From CALHRB01 sp964473465 (GTDB lineage: Bacteria; Bacteroidota; Ignavibacteria; Kapaibacteriales; UBA2268): a DNA stretch of 64,000 nt. Of the stretch, positions 9,892-18,782 are shown in pieces; within the stretch, counting starts at the first letter, position 1; every line of letters begins with the position of its first letter. Made by a program: the position numbers and the translations under genes. The stretch lies in NCBI GenBank assembly GCA_964473465.1, contig CAYYPE010000012.1:30177-94176 (forward strand), written 5' to 3'. The notes under the pieces were generated by a model that was given only the letters and a program-made list of their open reading frames with translations, had not been told where the DNA came from and made no database searches.

Positions 9892-10536
9892 TTAAGGATA
9901 AAGTCGTTCAATAACCCAGAGCCCTCCACGATAAGAATACCTGATTCTGTCGTGGAGCCTGCTCGGGCGTCCCTGCCAGAATTCAAACATATCTGGTTTT
10001 AACCTGTAACCTCCCCAAAAAGGAGGAAGAGGAACTTTTGCGGGATATTTAACCAATAATTTCGCAACTTCCCTTATGAGGGTAAACCTCGATGGTAAAA
10101 CTTCGCTTTGCTTTGAAGCCCATGCTCCAAGACGGCTTTCATAAGGACGACTCTGGAAATAGTCTTCTGACTCTTCTATTGAAATTTTTTCGGTTATGCC
10201 CTCAATTCGGATTTGTCTTTCTAATTTATCCCAATAAAACAGAAGCGATGCATAAGGATTTTTTTCGAGTTCTTTTCCTTTACGGCTCTCATAATTTGTA
10301 AAAAAAACAAATCCGTTTTCATCATACCTTTTCAGCAAAACTATTCTCGAAGATGGTTTTCCCTCGGAATTCACCGTTGACAATGCCATTGCATTTGGTT
10401 CCATCATTGGATAATTAACAGCATCGTCAAACCAGAGTTTGAATTGCTCAAAAGGATTTTTCAGGGCGGTTTTCTCGGTAAAAGAATCTTTTGTGTAATC
10501 TTTTCTTAAATTGTCCAGAGATTCAAATATTGACAT
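9892..10536 (-). CDS. pdxH: Pyridoxamine/pyridoxine 5'-phosphate oxidase
   Basis: FMN-dependent cytosolic oxidase that converts PNP or PMP to pyridoxal 5'-phosphate, the last step of B6 synthesis and salvage. The 214-residue length is typical. Family signatures are present: PSSRIVLLKRYDENGFVFFTNY (FMN binding), YWDKLERQIRIEG, YFQSRPYESRLGAWAS, and the C-terminal PSRLHDRIRYSYR...WVIERLYP containing the Arg-x-His substrate-binding pair. It starts 7 bp after the gamma-carbonic-anhydrase stop, so the two are very likely one transcript. Family assignment is firm. Confidence 0.96.
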   Translation of the reverse strand: MSIFESLDNLRKDYTKDSFTEKTALKNPFEQFKLWFDDAVNYPMMEPNAMALSTVNSEGKPSSRIVLLKRYDENGFVFFTNYESRKGKELEKNPYASLLFYWDKLERQIRIEGITEKISIEESEDYFQSRPYESRLGAWASKQSEVLPSRFTLIREVAKLLVKYPAKVPLPPFWGGYRLKPDMFEFWQGRPSRLHDRIRYSYRGGLWVIERLYP

Positions 10537-10543
10537 ATTTAAC

Positions 10544-11086
10544 CTATATTATCTGCTTACGATATTCTTCGACATAATGAACATAATTTCGTGCTGTCCG
10601 CTCAATCATTTCAATCTCAGTGATTTTCAAATCTCTGATGATTTTTGCAGGAACACCGGCAACAAGAACACCTTCCGGCACTTCGAAATTTTCTTTGACT
10701 AACGCTCCGGCTGCGACTATTGAACTTGATGAAATAATAGCTCCGTTCAATATAATTGCTCCAATTCCAACAAGGCATTTGTCCTTGAGAACACATCCAT
10801 GCAATGTTACCGAATGTGCTATACTTACATCATTTCCAATTATCAATGGGTGAGTTCCGTTTTGAACATGGAGCATTGATAAATCCTGAATATTAGTTCT
10901 TTCTCCGATTCTGATATAATTCACATCCCCTCTTATAACACAATTATACCATACTGAACTATCTCTGCCAATCTCAACATAACCTATAAGTTTAACACCA
11001 TCGCACAAAAAAACAGTGGGATGTATCTTTGGGGTTATCCCCAAATAAGTTATAATTTTTGCGTTGTATCCGGTTTCAACAATCAT
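10544..11086 (-). CDS. Gamma-class carbonic anhydrase family protein (left-handed beta-helix)
   Basis: 180-residue hexapeptide-repeat protein of the YrdA/PaaY/CamH type. It shows the repeating [LIV]-G-x4 pattern of a left-handed beta-helix (IGRDSSVWYNCVIRGDV, IRIGERTNIQD) and a C-terminal helix. Three histidines suited to Zn or Fe coordination are visible in LSMLHV, IAHSV and TLHGC, the expected gamma-CA metal triad. Either CO2 hydration or an acyltransferase-like role is possible; the proton-shuttle loop of Cam is absent, as in other short family members. It is the first gene of a likely two-gene operon with pdxH and is divergent from hydE. Confidence 0.9.
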   Translation of the reverse strand: MIVETGYNAKIITYLGITPKIHPTVFLCDGVKLIGYVEIGRDSSVWYNCVIRGDVNYIRIGERTNIQDLSMLHVQNGTHPLIIGNDVSIAHSVTLHGCVLKDKCLVGIGAIILNGAIISSSSIVAAGALVKENFEVPEGVLVAGVPAKIIRDLKITEIEMIERTARNYVHYVEEYRKQII

Positions 11087-11142
11087 CTCTGAATCAAGAC
11101 AAAAAGATAAAAAAAATTATTAAAACGTCTCTTAAAATCTAA

Positions 11143-12237
11143 ATGACTAATTACATAATGAAAATATTGGAAAAAAAAGAGCTTACAAAGTCGGACATTA
11201 TTTATTTATTAAATGTATCCGACCCGGATTTGATTGAAAAAATTCGCTCAAAGGCATACTCTATTATGAAAGAAAATGTTGGCGAATATGTCTATCTTCG
11301 TGGCTTGATTGAATTTTCTAACATATGTAACAACGATTGCTATTACTGCGGAATAAGAAAAAGCAATAAAAACATCAAAAGATACATTTTAGAAGAAAAT
11401 GAAATAATGGAATCTGCACTCTGGTGTGCAGAACAGGGTTATGGCTCTCTTGTTCTTCAATCTGGTGAAAGACAGGATAAAGCTTTTATTGATTTTATTG
11501 TGAAAATTGTCCAAAAAATCAAAAGAGAAACCCGCTCTGAAAAGCTCCCCAATGGTTTAGGTATTACTCTGTGTGTCGGAGAACAAACCAAAGATACTTA
11601 CAAAAAATTTTTTGATGCAGGGGCACATAGATATTTACTACGTATAGAAACAAGCAACCCCGAACTTTTCAAAAGCTTTCATCCTGATTACCAGTCTTTT
11701 GATATTAGATTGAAATGCCTTGAATACCTTAAAGAAGTTGGTTTTCAGGTTGGCACCGGTGTTATGATTGGTTTGCCAAATCAAACAACAGAGCATCTTG
11801 CCGAAGATATTCTTTTCTTTAAAAATTATGATATTGATATGATTGGGATGGGACCGTTCATAGTGCATAAAGATACACCCTTCAGTTACCTCTTTGACGA
11901 ATATCTGAAAAAGAAAAGAAAGCTTTATGAGCTTTCACTCAGAATGATTGCCGTAACAAGGATAGTTTTGAAAGATGTCAATATTGCATCCACATCCGCT
12001 CTTCAGGCAATGTATCCTATGGGTCGTGAAGCTGGATTAATGTATGGTGCTAATGTTATCATGCCACTTCTTACACCAACGAATGTTAGAAAAGAATATC
12101 AGCTTTATGAGGGGAAGCCTTGTATTGACGAATTTGCCAATGACTGCTTTGCATGTATCCAGCTCAGAATCGAATCCACAGGAAGGCTCATAGCTTTCAA
12201 TGTTTATGGTGATTCAAAGCATTTTACCACAAAATAA
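11143..12237 (+). CDS. hydE: [FeFe]-hydrogenase H-cluster maturase HydE (radical SAM)
   Basis: Radical SAM enzyme which, with HydF and HydG, builds the 2Fe subcluster of [FeFe]-hydrogenase. The 364-residue protein carries CNNDCYYCG at residues 62-70 (CX3CX2C for the 4Fe-4S cluster). It also has family sequence LRGLIEFSNIC, LVLQSGERQ, GAHRYLLRIETSNPELF and GMGPFIVHKDTPF. Length fits HydE rather than the biotin synthase or PylB relatives. A second ATG lies at 11158 (MKILEKKE); either is possible. No HydF, HydG or hydrogenase gene is in the window, so partners must be elsewhere or absent. Confidence 0.9.
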   Translation: MTNYIMKILEKKELTKSDIIYLLNVSDPDLIEKIRSKAYSIMKENVGEYVYLRGLIEFSNICNNDCYYCGIRKSNKNIKRYILEENEIMESALWCAEQGYGSLVLQSGERQDKAFIDFIVKIVQKIKRETRSEKLPNGLGITLCVGEQTKDTYKKFFDAGAHRYLLRIETSNPELFKSFHPDYQSFDIRLKCLEYLKEVGFQVGTGVMIGLPNQTTEHLAEDILFFKNYDIDMIGMGPFIVHKDTPFSYLFDEYLKKKRKLYELSLRMIAVTRIVLKDVNIASTSALQAMYPMGREAGLMYGANVIMPLLTPTNVRKEYQLYEGKPCIDEFANDCFACIQLRIESTGRLIAFNVYGDSKHFTTK

Positions 12238-12302
12238 ATCAAAAATTCATCATTTCTATTTTTTCATTAATTTTGATTCTTTATTAATTACCTTTTTGTT
12301 TG

Positions 12303-13280
12303 ATGAGTAAAATTGTAATATCAGAATATACCGAAAAAGACAGAACAGTATGGGATAAATTTGTTTTGAATTCCAATAATGGAACAATCTTTCACCTTCA
12401 GGATTTTCTTGATTATCATCCAAAGGGTAAATTTAATTTCTATCACCTTATGTTTCATAAAGACAATGAATTAATCGCAGTTCTTCCCGGCGGTTTGACT
12501 GCCGATAATTCAATCCTTTGGTCACCTGTTGGGGCAAGCTACGGCTCATTTGTAACCGGCGATATTCATTTTGAATTAGCCCTCGAAATTGTTGATTCAT
12601 TTTTAGAATATTGTAAATCAAAAAATTTAAGTGACACATATTTGATTCCTCCTCCGATTGTTTATTCCAGAAAAATATCCCAACATATAGAATATGCAAT
12701 GCTTTATCGAAAATTCGATTTTGAACTGCACTATATTTCTCATGCAATTGATCTACGCAGTTCAACAGATATTCTTTCTGATTGTGATAAAACTTCAAGA
12801 AAAACTATCCATAAAATTCTTCGGGAAAAGAAATTATCTATCAGAGAAAGCGATGATTTCGTTAGCTTTAATAAAATCCTGATTGAAAACAAAGCAAGGC
12901 ACAACGTAAAACCAACTCACACTCTGGAAGATATGCTCCGATTGAAGGAATTGCTTCCCGATAACATCAAACTTCAACTTGTTTATTACGAAGAAAAACC
13001 AATTGCCGGTTCTTTGCTTTTTATTTGCAATAGCAAGGTTGTTCTTTGCTTTTATAATATGCTTCTTTATGAATATGAACATTTAAAACCAATTTATCTT
13101 ATAATGTATGAAACGATGAGATGGGCTAAAGAGAACGGCTATGACTGGGTTGATATTGGTGTTTCTCAGGATACATCTGCCGAAGACCCGATGACACCTC
13201 AAATTGGACTAATTGCTTTCAAGGAAAGATTTAACGCAAGAGGGATTCTTAGAAGCACCTATCACTATAAATTCAGGTAA
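12303..13280 (+). CDS. FemAB/GNAT-like acyltransferase (Acetyltransf_6 type)
   Basis: 325-residue cytosolic protein with a duplicated GNAT-like architecture. The second half holds the typical core: LQLVYYEEKPIAGSLLF, a hydrophobic strand, YLIMYETMRWAKENGYDWVDIGVS, and IGLIAFKERFNARG. Such proteins transfer acyl or aminoacyl groups in cell-wall, exopolysaccharide or lipid modification. The ATG at 12303 is preferred over the in-frame TTG at 12300. It lies directly before a glycosyltransferase, fitting a role in surface polysaccharide decoration, but the substrate cannot be read from sequence. Confidence 0.75.
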   Translation: MSKIVISEYTEKDRTVWDKFVLNSNNGTIFHLQDFLDYHPKGKFNFYHLMFHKDNELIAVLPGGLTADNSILWSPVGASYGSFVTGDIHFELALEIVDSFLEYCKSKNLSDTYLIPPPIVYSRKISQHIEYAMLYRKFDFELHYISHAIDLRSSTDILSDCDKTSRKTIHKILREKKLSIRESDDFVSFNKILIENKARHNVKPTHTLEDMLRLKELLPDNIKLQLVYYEEKPIAGSLLFICNSKVVLCFYNMLLYEYEHLKPIYLIMYETMRWAKENGYDWVDIGVSQDTSAEDPMTPQIGLIAFKERFNARGILRSTYHYKFR

Positions 13281-13299
13281 TTTTTTTCAGGGGGTAAAT

Positions 13300-14436
13300 A
13301 TTAAAGAGATACCCGATAAATATCGAATTTGCCTTATAAGTTTCTCGAGTGCAAACAATGACGCCCGCACGTTAAACCTTGCAAGAGCAATAGGCTCAGA
13401 AATCCCGGTTTGTATTGTTTATCCCGTATCTGAAACCCAACAAAACTTTTTCGAAGATTCTGTTGAGTTCATTCCGATTAAAATTAACCAAAGCAGGAGA
13501 GTCTTCCCCAGATGGTATTCTTTCTGTAAAAAAGTCAGCCGCCTGCTAAAAAATTCAAATATTTCTTATGTTTTCGCGATGGATTTGTATTCACTGCTTC
13601 CCTCAGCTTTAAAAAAGAAAAAGTCTCAATACAAATTATTTTATGACTCACGTGAAATTTATTCAGCACTTGGAACACTTTATAAAAATCCGTTTAAACA
13701 ATTAATCCTCTCGCTTATCGAAAGGTTTCTTGTTAATAATGTTGATGAATTCATTGTTTCAGGAAGTATGGATGAGGAATACCTTGCAAAACACTTCAAC
13801 ACAAAGAAGCCTTTCAATGTGATTATGAATGTCCCATTTTTCAGGCAGATAGAAAAAACAAACAAAATCCGAGAAGAGCTTAAATTGGATAGTAACATAA
13901 ATATTATTGTTTATCAAGGTATGATCCTCGAAGGGAGAGGTATAAGAAAAATTATCGAATCTCTTCAATTTCTTGACAATACCGTCTTATGTATCTTTGG
14001 AGAAGGCCAAATTGAAGATGTTATTTATAAAACAGCCCAAAAATATAACGTCAGAGACAAAGTATTTTATATGGGCATCAAACCATATGATGAACTTCTC
14101 GATTGGACTTCATCTGCCGATTTAGGGGTTGTATTTATCAGACCCATTTCACTCTCTTACAAATTAGCTCTCCCAAATAAATTATTCGAATATTGTATGG
14201 CTGGTATTCCTTCGCTTGTTACTGATCTCCCTGCTATGAAAAAAATTATTGAGGAATATCATATTGGAAAACTAATTTCACATAAAGCAAATTCAATTGA
14301 AATAGCTGATGCAATCAGACAAATCCTTAAAAAAAAAGAGGATTACAAAAAATATTGTCAGATAGCATCCCAGAAATTATGCTATGATACCCAGATTGAT
14401 AAAATCCTAAATATGATTAACATCAAAAGAGAATAG
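13300..14436 (+). CDS. GT4-type glycosyltransferase, probable non-canonical (ATT) start
   Basis: About 378-residue glycosyltransferase of the GT-B fold. The N-terminal domain starts KYRICLISFSSANNDARTLNLA. The C-terminal domain has INIIVYQGMILEGRGIRKII, VFYMGIKPYDELLDWTSSADLGVVFI and the sugar-nucleotide region LPNKLFEYCMAGIPSLVTDLPA. The reading frame has no ATG near the expected N-terminus. A TTG at 13213 would force a 68-bp overlap with the upstream gene and a 29-residue extension. An ATT at 13300 sits 5 nt after AGGGGG (13289-13294), a strong ribosome-binding site 8 nt after the upstream stop, and is my preferred start. Function is probably surface polysaccharide or glycolipid synthesis. 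Confidence 0.78.
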   Translation: MKEIPDKYRICLISFSSANNDARTLNLARAIGSEIPVCIVYPVSETQQNFFEDSVEFIPIKINQSRRVFPRWYSFCKKVSRLLKNSNISYVFAMDLYSLLPSALKKKKSQYKLFYDSREIYSALGTLYKNPFKQLILSLIERFLVNNVDEFIVSGSMDEEYLAKHFNTKKPFNVIMNVPFFRQIEKTNKIREELKLDSNINIIVYQGMILEGRGIRKIIESLQFLDNTVLCIFGEGQIEDVIYKTAQKYNVRDKVFYMGIKPYDELLDWTSSADLGVVFIRPISLSYKLALPNKLFEYCMAGIPSLVTDLPAMKKIIEEYHIGKLISHKANSIEIADAIRQILKKKEDYKKYCQIASQKLCYDTQIDKILNMINIKRE

Positions 14437-14444
14437 ATTTAATT

Positions 14445-15272
14445 ATGAAATTGTTTTTTAAGCAATCTGTAATTTTTATTGTTTTATTTATAATTTTAGC
14501 TGATAAAATAAAATCATCACCGGATATATATTATTTAAATATCAATCCCGTTCCGAGTATAACAGGGAAAACTATTCTGTTTGATTGCGACAGGAAAACA
14601 AATCCAGCCCTTCTTGCTCAAGCAGATTCTAATTATGCTTCCATTATTTATTCACCATCGCTTTTCAATCTTGCAGAACTCTCCCCGGCAATGATTATGA
14701 TTGGCAATAAAATCAATGATGAATTGATGGCAGCAGTATCAATATATAATCTTGGGAATTCTCTTTATTCAGATTTTTCTGCAACTCTTCATTCAGGACT
14801 AAAAATTTCTTCTATTCTCGATGCTGGATTATCACTCAGTTTCGATAGGCTCTCAATCAGTAACTATAATAATTATTCCTCTTTTAATTTTAATCTTGGT
14901 TTTATCCTTAAAATGTCAGATATATTCAATGCAGGATTCAATTATGCATACCTTCAGAACCCCTTTCCAGATGAAATCAAATCATTTTTTAATCATTCTA
15001 TTAACGTTGGTTTGGGAGTAACATTAAATGATGAAATCTCTTTTGAACTTGGCTCAAGAATTCTAATAAATTATATGACAGGCTTTACTTTTTCCGGTAG
15101 ATATAATATCGTAGATTTCTTAGCTTTGAAATTAGGTTTTTCAACCAACCCTGAAATCGTAAGTTTTGCTGTCAAAATAACACCTGTTAACTACATTAGT
15201 ATTTCAGCAGGTCTTAACTACCATTCATATCTTGGTTTTTCGAAATCATTTGCCCTTTCATTTTATTGGTAA
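14445..15272 (+). CDS. Outer-membrane beta-barrel protein, unknown family
   Basis: 275-residue protein with an N-terminal signal peptide (QSVIFIVLFIILA) and then alternating short amphipathic strands (FSATLHSGLKISSILDAGLS, FNFNLGFILKMSDIFNAGFN, FALSFYW) ending in aromatic Trp, as in outer-membrane barrels. I estimate 10-12 strands. No conserved family motif is recognised. It begins 8 bp after the glycosyltransferase and ends 12 bp before a second barrel gene, so it belongs to the same transcription unit. It could be a PorV/PorP-like accessory barrel, but that is a guess. Confidence 0.65.
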   Translation: MKLFFKQSVIFIVLFIILADKIKSSPDIYYLNINPVPSITGKTILFDCDRKTNPALLAQADSNYASIIYSPSLFNLAELSPAMIMIGNKINDELMAAVSIYNLGNSLYSDFSATLHSGLKISSILDAGLSLSFDRLSISNYNNYSSFNFNLGFILKMSDIFNAGFNYAYLQNPFPDEIKSFFNHSINVGLGVTLNDEISFELGSRILINYMTGFTFSGRYNIVDFLALKLGFSTNPEIVSFAVKITPVNYISISAGLNYHSYLGFSKSFALSFYW

Positions 15273-15284
15273 TATCAAATAGAT

Positions 15285-17255
15285 ATGATGAATTTTTTTT
15301 GTAAATTATCCTGTTATATAATAATTTTCGTCTCTTACATTACATCCCAAGCTCAAAATTATAACCCGGAAGATTTAGAACAATTAATCGAAAGAATATC
15401 ATCTGCGGAAAATACAAGTATTTCTTTGGATATGATTGAATATTTCATCATTAATCCATTGGATTTAAGGACTTCAACAATAAAACAAATAGCATCTATT
15501 CCTGCTATTTCTTATGACTTAGCAATGAGAATAAAAAACTTAATAAAACAGAATCCTGATATCAAATTTTCTAAAATTAAAGATTCCCTGTTTTTATCTC
15601 AAGATATTTTTAACTTGTTAGAACTGACTACTTTTATTAGTGAAAAAACTGACAAAAAAGAAAAGAAAAAAATCAAACTTGATTTCAGAACCAGATATAT
15701 ACCCCTAATCAATAAAGTTAAAGGATTTGAGGATGGCAATTACCTTGGTTCCCCTTTTTATAGTTATTTCAGAACAAGAGCAAGTTATGATGATAACCGT
15801 GCCGGAGTATTATTGACAAAGGATATAGGTGAAAAAAATCTCACAGAATTTATTTCGGGATATCTGAAATTTAATACCTTAGGATTTGATATTACATTGG
15901 GAGACTACACTATCCATTCCGGGATGGGAAATATACTCTGGAATCAATACAGTTTCGGAAAAGGTGCAGAAACTATTTATCCTGCTGTCAGTTTTATTTC
16001 AAATACAAACAGCTATCTGTCCTCCTCTGAATCCAATTTTTTTCGGGGTATTTCCATTGCCTTTGACTTTAACCTTTCAGATGATTTGAATATTAAAAAT
16101 TCGTTATGGCTTTCATCGAAAAAACTATCCGGGACATTAGACAATTCGAATGATACAATAACATCGGTTTATGATGATGGACTTTTCCGAACGGAAACAG
16201 AAATTCAGAAGAAAAATAATTTTTCTGAAACAATCTTTGGTTTCAAATCCGAATTAAATGGAAGAAACTTAATTTTCGGTTTGTCTGGTCTTTTCTTTAA
16301 CTATGATAAATTCATTAAGAGTCAGTCCAGAGATGTATTATATGGCAAAAATGGTTATCTTGGGTCTTTCTACTATCTTTTCAATCTTGGTGAGGCAAGA
16401 TTTGTCGGGGAATTCAGTATAGATAATAATGGGAAATTGGCTTTAAGAAATGCATTTAATAAATCTTATGAGAATTTTGAATTTGCATTAAATATCAGAT
16501 ATTTTGATGAAAGTTTTCGTTCGCCTTTCGGCTTTAATTTTGGTGACTCCCCTGAAGTGAACAATGAATCTGGAATTTATACGGGTCTAAAATGGAAATT
16601 ATCAAGAAAAATTCTTTTTTCCAGTTATTTCGATTTTTTCAAAACCCTTGCACGGACTTTTTTTATTCCTTATTTCAAACATGGGCAGGACTTTTTCATC
16701 CAATCAGATTGGAACATTGACACAGATTCATACTTGCGATTCAGATTTAACTACGAATCCAAAACCGATAACATCACTGATAATAATGGAATTATAAATT
16801 ATATTCAAAAGTCTAAGTATTATTCCAGAATAGAATATCAAAGAAAATTAAGCAATACATTCCAAATTAGGCTACGCTCAGATCTTAGCTTTATCAATTT
16901 TGTTAATATCAAACCTGATGAAATAGGATTTGCTTCTTCTTTAGAATTAAATTACAAACCAATTCCAATTCTATTAATACAAGGGAGGATAACAAAATTT
17001 GATACAGATAGTTACGAGTCCGCCATCTGGCAATTTGAATCACCAGTCCCCGGATATATGTATTCACAAGTCTTATATGAACATGGTTGGAGGGCTTATC
17101 TTGGCTTTAGATATCAGATATTTAAATCCTTCAATTTAGCAATGAGATTCTCTATCACCTCAAAAAGCAATCAAAACTATTTAGGAAGTGGTTTAAATCA
17201 AATAGTTGGAAATCAGGATAAAAAAATTTTTTTGCAAATTAGTTTAAATATTTAG
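15285..17255 (+). CDS. Outer-membrane barrel protein with N-terminal helix-hairpin-helix region
   Basis: 656-residue exported protein. A signal peptide is followed by a ComEA-like helix-hairpin-helix stretch (NPEDLEQLIERI, FFIINPLDLRTSTIKQIASIPAISYDLAMRI, about residues 25-125). From about residue 140 there is a long barrel-like region of amphipathic strands (LDFRTRYIP, YFRTRASYD, DITLGDYTIHSG, YLGFRYQIF) ending FLQISLNI. HhH-plus-barrel proteins of this size are common but functionally uncharacterised in Bacteroidota/Chlorobiota; a link to DNA uptake has been suggested only by the HhH unit. It is last in the plus-strand block and converges with the protease gene 12 bp away. Confidence 0.72.
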   Translation: MMNFFCKLSCYIIIFVSYITSQAQNYNPEDLEQLIERISSAENTSISLDMIEYFIINPLDLRTSTIKQIASIPAISYDLAMRIKNLIKQNPDIKFSKIKDSLFLSQDIFNLLELTTFISEKTDKKEKKKIKLDFRTRYIPLINKVKGFEDGNYLGSPFYSYFRTRASYDDNRAGVLLTKDIGEKNLTEFISGYLKFNTLGFDITLGDYTIHSGMGNILWNQYSFGKGAETIYPAVSFISNTNSYLSSSESNFFRGISIAFDFNLSDDLNIKNSLWLSSKKLSGTLDNSNDTITSVYDDGLFRTETEIQKKNNFSETIFGFKSELNGRNLIFGLSGLFFNYDKFIKSQSRDVLYGKNGYLGSFYYLFNLGEARFVGEFSIDNNGKLALRNAFNKSYENFEFALNIRYFDESFRSPFGFNFGDSPEVNNESGIYTGLKWKLSRKILFSSYFDFFKTLARTFFIPYFKHGQDFFIQSDWNIDTDSYLRFRFNYESKTDNITDNNGIINYIQKSKYYSRIEYQRKLSNTFQIRLRSDLSFINFVNIKPDEIGFASSLELNYKPIPILLIQGRITKFDTDSYESAIWQFESPVPGYMYSQVLYEHGWRAYLGFRYQIFKSFNLAMRFSITSKSNQNYLGSGLNQIVGNQDKKIFLQISLNI

Positions 17256-17267
17256 TAAACTAATTTT

Positions 17268-18752
17268 TTAATTTTTTTTGAAAACCTTTGACCTGTCAGA
17301 AGTAACATTATAATTTTTCAAAATTTCGCCATTTCTTTCAATGGCGTTTTTTCTATCGAGTATTATCTTGTTGTTTGAAAAGTCCTCGAAAATTATAAAA
17401 TCAGATTTTTCTTTCTCAACAAGCAATATCAAGTCATCGAGGCTTTTTATTCTTTTTTTATTTACTGATTTGATTATATATGACCCATAACCAAAATCAT
17501 CATACCCCTGATTGATTTCATCTTTTAAAATAGTATTTATAATCACCACTTCGTTTAATGTATCGGATTTATAAGCTCCTGCATATCCCAGCAAGGATTT
17601 TGGTGCCTCGTAATACCAGTAATTACCATAAGTTCTTAAATAATTTATAGTTAATGCTTGAAAAACAAAACCAGCAAAAACAAAATATCTTGGCTCGGTG
17701 TTATATTCATCTGAATACATAATAAAAGCATCGGAACCATTCAAAGTCAATTTGAATTTCAGATCGGTCTTTTTCCCATCTCTTATGACTTTTATTCTAC
17801 ATTCATCGCCAATATGTTTTTTATCTATAATATAATTATAATTAATCCTCTCGGTAGGTCTGAAAATTACTGTGCCATCATTTGAAATCAGAATTCCGTC
17901 AATTTCAATTATAACGTCCTCAACTTTAAGAATGTTTTTTAAAGGTGAAATATCAGCAATATAGTTTACAAGCATACCATAATCATCATCCCCGCATTTA
18001 TAATATCTCCTTAAATCTTCATTCTCCAAATTCTGTGTCTGAATTGCAAGGAAAGGAAATCCATTATAAGTTCCATCCTTTATATCCTCAAAAAAATGCC
18101 TGATAACAGGCTCTGGTATGAAATAACCGGTATTTTCAGCATACAAATCCGATTGGAAAGCAATTCCCACCATTTTATCGCCTAACATAACTGGTCCCCC
18201 GCTATTGCCCGGATTAATAGCTGCATCTATCTGACATGCCATTAAAGAAAAGAATGAATGTGAATATGTTTGATATTCAATTCTCGAAACAACCCCCTTG
18301 GTTATGCTGATTTCCTCACCACCAATCGGATAGCCCATTACAAAGATTTGTTCCTGAAGGTAAGGAACTTCACTCAGTTCAAGCGGTCTTATTCCTTCAA
18401 AAAATTTATTATCAATCACCGATAATAATGCAAGGTCGCACTCATCTGCAATGAATTCAATCTTTGCTATATATTTTTTTGAGTCATTAAATTTCTTTAC
18501 CTGTATAAATGTAGCATTGGTAACATTATGAGCATTTGTCAATATCTTGTTACCCTCAATAACAACGCCGGAACCAGACGATGATGATGGAGGAAGATTC
18601 TGCCATGGTATTCCATAGCTGTATGAATAATCATCAACATATATTTTAATCACTGAATTTCGCGGATCATAATCATTTTGAGGAAAGCAATACCCAGAAA
18701 CAACAAAAAAAATTAATAATAAAAATATCCCGGATTTAATTAGATTTTTCAT
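17268..18752 (-). CDS. Exported trypsin-like (HtrA/Deg-type) serine protease
   Basis: 494-residue envelope protease. The signal peptide covers residues 1-22 and may be followed by a short linker. The chymotrypsin fold shows a complete triad: His75 in LTNAHNV, Asp106 in DECDLALL, and Ser184 in INPGNSGGPV. The NAHNV and PGNSGGP contexts resemble plant and bacterial Deg proteases. The C-terminal part (about residues 230-470) holds two PDZ-like units (LKNILKVEDVIIEIDGILI; IIKSVNKKRIKSLDDLILLVEK). The likely role is quality control of envelope proteins. It lies 30 bp downstream of asd on the same strand. The product is confident; the specific Deg class is not. Confidence 0.88.
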   Translation of the reverse strand: MKNLIKSGIFLLLIFFVVSGYCFPQNDYDPRNSVIKIYVDDYSYSYGIPWQNLPPSSSSGSGVVIEGNKILTNAHNVTNATFIQVKKFNDSKKYIAKIEFIADECDLALLSVIDNKFFEGIRPLELSEVPYLQEQIFVMGYPIGGEEISITKGVVSRIEYQTYSHSFFSLMACQIDAAINPGNSGGPVMLGDKMVGIAFQSDLYAENTGYFIPEPVIRHFFEDIKDGTYNGFPFLAIQTQNLENEDLRRYYKCGDDDYGMLVNYIADISPLKNILKVEDVIIEIDGILISNDGTVIFRPTERINYNYIIDKKHIGDECRIKVIRDGKKTDLKFKLTLNGSDAFIMYSDEYNTEPRYFVFAGFVFQALTINYLRTYGNYWYYEAPKSLLGYAGAYKSDTLNEVVIINTILKDEINQGYDDFGYGSYIIKSVNKKRIKSLDDLILLVEKEKSDFIIFEDFSNNKIILDRKNAIERNGEILKNYNVTSDRSKVFKKN

Positions 18753-18782
18753 TCTGACTCCATAGAATTGTAATTTTTTACA

